A stretch of DNA of 10,050 nt from an uncultured Blautia sp. (GTDB lineage: Bacteria > Bacillota > Clostridia > Lachnospirales > Lachnospiraceae). The stretch lies in assembly GCA_934408705.1 (NCBI GenBank), contig CAKRVL010000088.1, positions 1-10,050 of the forward strand, in the 5' to 3' direction. Below are positions 6,011 through 10,050 of the stretch, one piece after another. Every line of letters starts with the position of its first letter. The stretch's first letter is position 1. A program made the translations under genes and the position numbers. The notes under the pieces are model-generated. The model was not told the DNA's origin. It saw only the letters and a program-made list of their open reading frames with translations, and searched no databases.

Positions 6011-6020
6011 ATGGTTTTTC

Positions 6021-6056
6021 GAAAGGGTGCAGGGGCAGTTGCTTCTGCACCTTTTC
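6021..6056 (+). terminator. Hairpin terminator after the small Ser/Asn/Lys-rich gene
   Basis: GAAAGGGTGCAG (6021-6032) pairs with CTGCACCTTTTC (6045-6056) over 12 positions with one G-T wobble, around a 12-base loop. The 3' arm ends in TTTTC, but no long T-run follows. It lies 10 bases after the stop codon. Position and stem strength support a terminator; the short T-run lowers confidence. Confidence 0.6.
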
Positions 6057-6091
6057 TGGGAAAGAACGGGATTATCTGGCAGAGGATAAGA

Positions 6092-6119
6092 TTCATAAAC
6101 TGCGGTATGTGCATATACT
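6092..6119 (+). promoter_or_regulatory. Possible promoter of the rhodanese gene
   Basis: TTCATA (6092-6097) is followed after 16 bases by TATACT (6114-6119). The -10 box is good and the -35 box is weak. It lies downstream of the preceding terminator-like hairpin and about 20 bases before the start codon, so the leader would be very short. Confidence 0.35.
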
Positions 6120-6139
6120 GATAAAAAAGGGGATTTGTT

Positions 6140-6457
6140 ATGTTTCCTGTAGAGCCGATTTCCGGAAAAATGCTGGATTATTATGTTGGACGGAAAGACT
6201 CCTTTATCATAGATCTGAGAAGTCAGGAAGAATTTCACGCCGGTCATATAAAGGGGGCAGTAAATGTTCCCTATGAGAAATTTGCGGAAATGCAGATATA
6301 TGATTTTCCTAAAGGAAAAATACTTGTGCTGTATTGTGAGCGGGGTGGCGCAAGCCTGCGGGCGGCCAGAATCCTGGCACGAAATGGGTATAAGACAAAA
6401 ACTGTAATCGGGGGAATGAACGAGTACAGGGGAAGAAATCTGGTATGTGATATATAA
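6140..6457 (+). CDS. Single-domain rhodanese-like sulfurtransferase
   Basis: This 105-residue protein spans one rhodanese domain. Visible features are IIDLRSQEEFHAGHIKGAVNVPY (first half split here as IIDLRSQEEF and HAGHIKGAVNVPY, residues 23-45) and the active loop LYCERGGAS, in which Cys66 is the predicted persulfide-carrying residue. IGGMNEYRG near the C-terminus is the usual last helix. Single-domain rhodaneses such as GlpE and PspE move sulfane sulfur from thiosulfate or carry sulfur for tRNA, cofactor or cyanide chemistry; the physiological donor and acceptor here are unknown. There is no signal peptide, so it is cytoplasmic. Start ATG 6140 follows an AAAAAGGGG ribosome site. It stands alone, with 143 bases before the next gene and no sulfur-metabolism neighbour. 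Confidence 0.9.
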   Translation: MFPVEPISGKMLDYYVGRKDSFIIDLRSQEEFHAGHIKGAVNVPYEKFAEMQIYDFPKGKILVLYCERGGASLRAARILARNGYKTKTVIGGMNEYRGRNLVCDI

Positions 6458-6600
6458 GCAATCGGAAACAGTCCTGAACTATCTTGTAATTTTTTTCAAG
6501 GCATGATAATGTAAAGAAGAAAAATGCCCTTCGCATAAGTTATGTAAACTAATTGGCGGAGGACAATGTGAATACTAAAAACAGAGGAGAAACCAAATTT

Positions 6601-7143
6601 ATGAAATATATGTTTGCGTCAGACATTCACGGTTCTGCATATTACTGCAGAAAGATGCTGGATGCTTTTGAAAAAGAGGGAGCAGAGCGCCTGGTTCTGC
6701 TGGGCGATCTGCTTTATCATGGCCCCAGAAATGATTTACCCAGGGAATACGCGCCGAAGCAGGTGATTCCCATGCTGAATGCCATGAAGGATAAGATATA
6801 CGCTGTGCGGGGAAACTGTGAGGCAGAGGTTGACCAGATGGTTCTGGACTTTCCGGTTATGGCTGATTACTGTATTCTGGCAATTGACGGCAAGACGCTT
6901 TATGCGACTCATGGACATGTTTATAATCAGGATAATCTGCCGCCATTATGTGAGGGGGATATCTTGATTCATGGACATACTCATGTGCTGAAGGCACAGC
7001 AGATGGACGGTTACATTCTTTTGAATCCGGGCTCAGTATCCATTCCGAAAGAAGGAAATCCTCCTACATATGCAGTGCTTGAGGATGGTGTTTTTTCTAT
7101 CAGGGATTTTGATGGAAATATTATAAAAAGTATAGTGCTTTAA
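6601..7143 (+). CDS. yfcE: YfcE-type metallophosphoesterase (phosphodiesterase)
   Basis: This 180-residue protein closely resembles E. coli YfcE along its whole length: MKYMFASDIHGS, LVLLGDLLYHGPRN, AVRGNCEAEVDQM, THGH, GHTH and NPGSVSIPK. Metal ligands are Asp8, His10, Asp36, Asn72, His104, His124 and His126. E. coli YfcE is a manganese-dependent phosphodiesterase on artificial substrates; its natural substrate is not established. I chose ATG 6601 because it matches the YfcE N-terminus and AGAGGAGA lies 10 bases ahead. The reading frame extends upstream through a GTG at 6568, which has its own GGCGGAGG site (6555-6562), so an 11-residue longer form is possible. It is the first gene of a four-gene operon; the methyltransferase gene begins 16 bases after it. 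Confidence 0.93.
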   Translation: MKYMFASDIHGSAYYCRKMLDAFEKEGAERLVLLGDLLYHGPRNDLPREYAPKQVIPMLNAMKDKIYAVRGNCEAEVDQMVLDFPVMADYCILAIDGKTLYATHGHVYNQDNLPPLCEGDILIHGHTHVLKAQQMDGYILLNPGSVSIPKEGNPPTYAVLEDGVFSIRDFDGNIIKSIVL

Positions 7144-7159
7144 GAAGGGAAAACAGTGA

Positions 7160-8341
7160 ATGAGTACAGAAAGATTTGAACTGATCGCACCTTGCCATTT
7201 TGGGCTGGAAGCGGTTTTAAAAAGAGAAATACTGGATCTGGGATATGAGATCAGCAAGGTTGAGGATGGTAAGGTTACTTTTCTTGCTGACGCCCAGGGA
7301 ATCGCAGATGCCAATGTTTTTCTGCGTACTACAGAGCGTATTCTTCTGAAGGTTGCGGAAGTGAAGGCTGAAACCTTTGATGAGCTTTTTGAGGCAACTA
7401 AGGCGTTGCCATGGGAGCGTTACATCCCGGCAGATGGCAAATTCTGGGTGGCCAAAGCTAATTCTGTGAAGAGTAAGCTGTTCAGTCCATCCGATATCCA
7501 GTCTATTATGAAAAAAGCCATTGTAGAGCGTCTGAAGGCCGTATACAATGTGTCCTGGTTCCCGGAGGATGGTGCAAGCTTTCCTATCCGTGTGGCGTTC
7601 ATGAAGGATGTAGCTACCATTGGAATCGATACCTCAGGTGTTTCCTTACATAAGAGAGGCTATCGACAGATGACGGTTAAGGCTCCTATCACTGAGACTC
7701 TTGCCAGTGCATTAATTATGTTAACCCCATGGAAAAAAGACAGAAGCCTTGTGGATCCATTCTGCGGAAGTGGTACTTTCCCAATTGAGGCAGCTATGAT
7801 GGCTGCAGATATTGCTCCGGGAATGAATCGCTCTTTTCTTGCAGAGGACTGGAAGCATGTAGTACCGAGAAGATGCTGGTATGAGGCTGTAGAAGAGGCT
7901 CAGGATCGTGTAAATCTGAAAATCGAGACAGATATCCAGGGGTATGACATTGACGCAGAGGCACTGAAGGCAGCCCGTGCAAACGCTAAAATGGCCGGAG
8001 TAGAGAGTCTGATCCATTTCCAGCAGCGTCCGGTTAAGGAGCTTCGTCACCCGAAGCCCTATGGTTTTATAATAACTAATCCGCCTTATGGTGAGCGTCT
8101 GGAGGAAAAAGCTGCTTTGCCACAGCTTTACCGGGAAATTGGGGAGAGCTATAGCAGCCTGGATAAGTGGTCTATGTATCTGATCACTTCTTATGACAAA
8201 GCAGAGAATGATATTGGCCGTAAGGCAGATAAGAATCGTAAGATTTATAATGGAATGCTGAAAACATATTTCTACCAGTTCTTGGGACCGAAGCCGCCGA
8301 GACGGACAGCCCCGGATAAGAGAGAGGATATTAATAAATGA
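7160..8341 (+). CDS. THUMP-domain class I SAM-dependent RNA methyltransferase (YpsC/RlmL family)
   Basis: This 393-residue enzyme has an N-terminal ferredoxin-like and THUMP RNA-binding region (about 1-160) followed by a Rossmann methyltransferase domain. SAM-binding motif I is VDPFCGSGTFPIEAA (198-212), the acidic second-strand motif is GYDID (261-265), and the catalytic motif is TNPPYGERL (306-314), typical of N2-guanine methylation. The family includes B. subtilis YpsC and the N-terminal half of E. coli RlmL, which makes m2G2445 in 23S rRNA, so the expected target is 23S rRNA; this is inferred from the family. It lacks the second (RlmK-like) domain of the E. coli fusion. ATG 7160 has AGAAGGGA about 9 bases ahead. 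The stop overlaps the rdgB start (ATGA), so translation is coupled. Confidence 0.93.
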   Translation: MSTERFELIAPCHFGLEAVLKREILDLGYEISKVEDGKVTFLADAQGIADANVFLRTTERILLKVAEVKAETFDELFEATKALPWERYIPADGKFWVAKANSVKSKLFSPSDIQSIMKKAIVERLKAVYNVSWFPEDGASFPIRVAFMKDVATIGIDTSGVSLHKRGYRQMTVKAPITETLASALIMLTPWKKDRSLVDPFCGSGTFPIEAAMMAADIAPGMNRSFLAEDWKHVVPRRCWYEAVEEAQDRVNLKIETDIQGYDIDAEALKAARANAKMAGVESLIHFQQRPVKELRHPKPYGFIITNPPYGERLEEKAALPQLYREIGESYSSLDKWSMYLITSYDKAENDIGRKADKNRKIYNGMLKTYFYQFLGPKPPRRTAPDKREDINK

Positions 8342-8928
8342 AAAAGATAATTTTTGCAACAGGAAATGCAGATAAAATGAAAGAAATCCGCAAAATTCTG
8401 GCTGATCTGGATGCGGAAGTGGTGTCTATGAAGGAAGCGGGAATCCAGGCAGATATTGTGGAAGATGGAGAAACATTCGAGGAAAATGCAGTAATCAAGG
8501 CAACTGCCATCAGCAAGCTTACCGGTAATGGTGAAATTGTCCTTGCTGATGATTCAGGCCTTGAAATCGACTATCTGAACAAAGAGCCAGGAGTTTATTC
8601 TGCACGCTATATGGGGGAGAATACAGACTATCATATTAAAAATGCAAATCTGATCCAGAGGCTGGAGGGAGTGCCGGACGAGGAACGTACCGCGCGTTTT
8701 GTCTGCGCAATTGCGGCAGCTTTTCCGGATGGAAGAGTGGAAACTGTACGTGGCACCATGGAAGGCCGCATTGGCTATGAGGAAAAAGGTGCAAATGGCT
8801 TCGGCTATGACCCTATCTTTTTCCTGCCGGAATATGGCTGTACATCTGCAGAACTGTCAATGGAAGAGAAGAATAAGATCAGTCACAGAGGAAAGGCTTT
8901 ACAGGCTATAAAGGAAGAATTGCGATGA
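8338..8928 (+). CDS. rdgB: XTP/dITP diphosphatase (RdgB/HAM1 family)
   Basis: This 196-residue protein is full length for the family. It hydrolyses deaminated purine nucleotides (XTP, dITP, ITP) to the monophosphate and pyrophosphate, keeping them out of DNA and RNA. Signature segments are all present: FATGNADKMKEI at the N-terminus (6-17), ETFEENAVIKA, LADDSGLEID (69-78, metal-binding acidic residues), PGVYSARY, GFGYDPIF (154-161) and SHRGKAL (182-188). Its ATG overlaps the methyltransferase stop and its own stop overlaps the next start, both as ATGA. The rdgB-phosphoesterase pair matches B. subtilis ysnA-ysnB, which supports both identifications. The enzyme is cytoplasmic. Confidence 0.96.
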   Translation: MKKIIFATGNADKMKEIRKILADLDAEVVSMKEAGIQADIVEDGETFEENAVIKATAISKLTGNGEIVLADDSGLEIDYLNKEPGVYSARYMGENTDYHIKNANLIQRLEGVPDEERTARFVCAIAAAFPDGRVETVRGTMEGRIGYEEKGANGFGYDPIFFLPEYGCTSAELSMEEKNKISHRGKALQAIKEELR

Positions 8929-9404
8929 AAGTGCTGGTTGTCAGTGATACCCATGGAAGAGATGAACGGCTGGAGATGGCAGTGGCAGTGGAACAGCCCT
9001 TTGACTATCTGATCCATTGCGGCGATGTGGAGGGCAGAGAGTTTTTTATTGAAGCCCTGGCAGAATGTCCCTGTACGATTGTGGCAGGAAATAATGATTT
9101 TTTCAGTGATCTTCTACGGGAAGATGAAATCGTGCTGGAAGGACACCGGATTATGGTGACTCACGGACATAATTATGGAGTTTCTATGGATCTTTATGGC
9201 GTTTCAGAAGAGGCAGCAGCCAGAAACTGTGAGATCGTATGTTTTGGTCACACTCATAAGCCGGTGTTGGAGAAGAAAAATGGTGTTCTGGTAATCAATC
9301 CGGGAAGTCTTTCTTTTCCAAGGCAGGAAGGACGCAGACCGAGCTATGTGGTGATGGAGCTGCATGAAGGTGAAGAGCCGGAAGTGGAAATTCGATATTT
9401 ATAA
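8925..9404 (+). CDS. YfcE/MJ0936-family metallophosphoesterase (YsnB type)
   Basis: This 159-residue compact phosphoesterase has the full metal-ligand set: SDTHG (Asp8, His10), HCGDVEG (Asp34), VAGNND (Asn56), THGHNYG (His80) and GHTH (His109, His111), followed by NPGSLSFPR. The size and the place directly after rdgB match B. subtilis YsnB. It is the second member of this family in the same operon, but it is shorter than the YfcE protein and the two differ clearly between motifs, so it is not a recent duplicate. Substrate is unknown; family members act on phosphodiesters such as cyclic or modified nucleotides in vitro. Translation is coupled to rdgB by a 4-base overlap. It ends the operon, with terminator-like hairpins in the following gap. 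Confidence 0.93.
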   Translation: MKVLVVSDTHGRDERLEMAVAVEQPFDYLIHCGDVEGREFFIEALAECPCTIVAGNNDFFSDLLREDEIVLEGHRIMVTHGHNYGVSMDLYGVSEEAAARNCEIVCFGHTHKPVLEKKNGVLVINPGSLSFPRQEGRRPSYVVMELHEGEEPEVEIRYL

Positions 9405-9421
9405 GAGAAATATACCTCTGT

Positions 9422-9450
9422 ATTTTATCTGGGAAAAATAAAATTTTTTT
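9422..9450 (+). terminator. Weak AT-only hairpin with T-run after the YsnB-type gene
   Basis: ATTTTAT (9422-9428) pairs with ATAAAAT (9438-9444) around a 9-base loop and is followed by six T residues. It starts 18 bases after the stop codon. A stem made only of A-T pairs is weak, so this may be just part of an AT-rich spacer. A wider repeat, CCTCTGTA (9415-9422) and TACAGAGG (9488-9495), encloses it. Confidence 0.3.
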
Positions 9451-9508
9451 GAGAAATTTTTTGAAAAATAACAACAAAAGAGAAAACTACAGAGGGTGAA
9501 GGGCCTGG

Positions 9509-9532
9509 AAACCCGCATTTTTAGCGGGTTTT
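9509..9532 (+). terminator. Terminator-like hairpin between the housekeeping operon and the tRNA operon
   Basis: AAACCCGC (9509-9516) pairs perfectly with GCGGGTTT (9524-9531) around ATTTTTA, and the arm ends in TTTT. It lies about 105 bases after the last coding gene and about 50 bases before the tRNA promoter. It looks like a Rho-independent terminator that insulates the two units, though the T-run is short. Confidence 0.65.
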
Positions 9533-9583
9533 CGGGAATTACATCTTTTTTTGAAAAAAATAAAAAAAATTATAAAAAAGGTG

Positions 9584-9612
9584 TTGACAAATGAGAAACC
9601 ATATAATATAAT
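9584..9612 (+). promoter_or_regulatory. Strong housekeeping promoter of the tRNA operon
   Basis: TTGACA (9584-9589) and TATAAT (9607-9612) are both perfect and separated by 17 bases. A second TATAAT overlaps at 9602-9607 with an unsuitable 12-base spacing. Long A and T runs lie directly upstream (9545-9580), as in the UP elements of stable-RNA promoters. The first tRNA begins about 80 bases downstream. Confidence 0.9.
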
Positions 9613-9662
9613 AACTCTTGCCTTGAGCGAGAGAAAACAAATTCTTGAGAGAACAAGGAATG

Positions 9663-9686
9663 ACAACTTCATAGAAATGATGTTGT
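9663..9686 (+). other. Leader hairpin before tRNA-Pro
   Basis: ACAACTTCAT (9663-9672) pairs with ATGATGTTGT (9677-9686) with one mismatch around AGAA. It ends 7 bases before tRNA-Pro. Further upstream, CCTTG (9620-9624) and CAAGG (9655-9659) also match. The leader of this tRNA precursor is therefore probably folded and could guide 5' processing; that role is inferred. Confidence 0.4.
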
Positions 9687-9693
9687 AAGACAT

Positions 9694-9768
9694 CGGGGTG
9701 TGGCTCAGTTTGGCTAGAGCGCCTGGTTTGGGACCAGGAGGCCGCAAGTTCGAATCTTGTCACCCCGA
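9694..9768 (+). tRNA. tRNA-Pro (anticodon UGG)
   Basis: The cloverleaf is complete: acceptor CGGGGTG with CACCCCG, D-arm GCTC/GAGC, anticodon stem CCTGG/CCAGG with loop TTTGGGA (anticodon TGG), and T-arm around TTCGAAT. The discriminator is A at 9768 and no CCA follows, so the end must be added by the CCA enzyme. First tRNA of the operon. Confidence 0.97.
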
Positions 9769-9801
9769 CTGCTGTAACAACATTACCGTTTCAGCGTAAA
9801 T

Positions 9802-9872
9802 GCGGGTGTAGTTCAATGGTAGAACACTAGCCTTCCAAGCTAGATACGTGGGTTCGATTCCCATCACCCGCT
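9802..9872 (+). tRNA. tRNA-Gly (anticodon UCC)
   Basis: Acceptor GCGGGTG pairs with CACCCGC, D-arm is GTTC/GAAC, and anticodon stem CTAGC/GCTAG holds loop CTTCCAA (anticodon TCC). The T-loop is TTCGATT. The discriminator is T and CCA is not encoded. It lies 33 bases after tRNA-Pro. Confidence 0.97.
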
Positions 9873-9890
9873 TCTCTGTATGTACAGAGA
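9873..9890 (+). other. Palindromic spacer hairpin between tRNA-Gly and tRNA-Arg
   Basis: TCTCTGTA (9873-9880) and TACAGAGA (9883-9890) are perfect inverted repeats separated by TG. They fill almost the whole 21-base spacer and begin directly after the tRNA-Gly discriminator. In RNA this gives a 6-bp stem with a 6-base loop, a possible processing or folding separator. Confidence 0.5.
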
Positions 9891-9893
9891 GAT

Positions 9894-9967
<74 letters not shown>

Positions 9968-9971
9968 CTGT

Positions 9972-10046
9972 GGTGGGTATAGCGCAGTTGGTTAGCGCGC
10001 CAGATTGTGGCTCTGGAGGCCCAGGGTTCGAATCCCTGTATCCACC
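9972..10046 (+). tRNA. tRNA-His (anticodon GUG)
   Basis: Acceptor GTGGGTA pairs with TATCCAC, with the His-specific extra G at 9972 opposite discriminator C at 10046. D-arm is GCGC/GCGC, anticodon stem CCAGA/TCTGG holds loop TTGTGGC (anticodon GTG), and the T-arm is CAGGG/CCCTG. CCA is not encoded. Only four bases of window follow, so the operon may continue. Confidence 0.97.
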
Positions 10047-10050
10047 CTTT

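Noticed and set aside
7721..8359. A 212-residue minus-strand open frame in the methyltransferase gene
   Set aside because: It lies opposite the conserved SAM-binding and NPPY motifs of the real gene and has no family features.

Overview
The window looks like the chromosome of a moderate-GC gut Firmicute, most likely a Lachnospiraceae-type Clostridium (Blautia/Dorea/Roseburia relatives). The reasons are strong AGGAGG-type ribosome sites, MBG/YDG and Ig-like surface domains, DUF3990/DUF3791-type genes, a B. subtilis-like rdgB-ysnB gene pair, and four tRNA genes with no encoded CCA. The genus assignment is inference.

Region 1 (2-3594) is a tightly packed plus-strand operon. The C-terminal part of a large secreted MBG/FN3/Big_2 surface protein is followed 11 bases later by a small two-helix membrane protein, a polytopic membrane protein with about seven helices, and a PrsW-type intramembrane metalloprotease. 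The last three genes overlap each other. This is the best candidate here for an undescribed system: a surface protein co-transcribed with a membrane protease and two possible partners or substrates.

Region 2 (about 3595-5587) looks like an accessory island. It holds a DUF3990-like protein (probable ADP-ribosyltransferase fold) overlapping a DUF3791-like partner, which resembles a toxin-antitoxin pair. A Fic (AMPylase family) gene converges on it. The Fic gene keeps a good promoter, ribosome site and HPFSDGNGR motif, but an internal deletion has removed the inhibitory-motif region and shifted the frame. Three exact-length 12-bp tandem repeats sit just downstream of the Fic promoter. Further out are three TTGGGTA repeats that might mark an old recombination site.

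Region 3 (5588-6457) holds about 250 bases of noncoding DNA with three clear hairpins, then a 56-residue Ser/Asn/Lys/Tyr-rich protein with no Leu, Ile, Val, Phe or Trp, a terminator-like hairpin, and a single-domain rhodanese.

Region 4 (6601-9404) is a housekeeping operon: yfcE phosphodiesterase, a THUMP-domain RNA methyltransferase (YpsC/RlmL type), rdgB (XTP/dITP pyrophosphatase) and a second YfcE-family phosphoesterase (YsnB type). Its last three genes are joined by two 4-base ATGA overlaps.

Region 5 (9405-10050) holds terminator-like hairpins, a near-consensus promoter (TTGACA, 17 bases, TATAAT) and the start of a tRNA operon: Pro(UGG), Gly(UCC), Arg(UCU), His(GUG). The operon may continue past the window edge.
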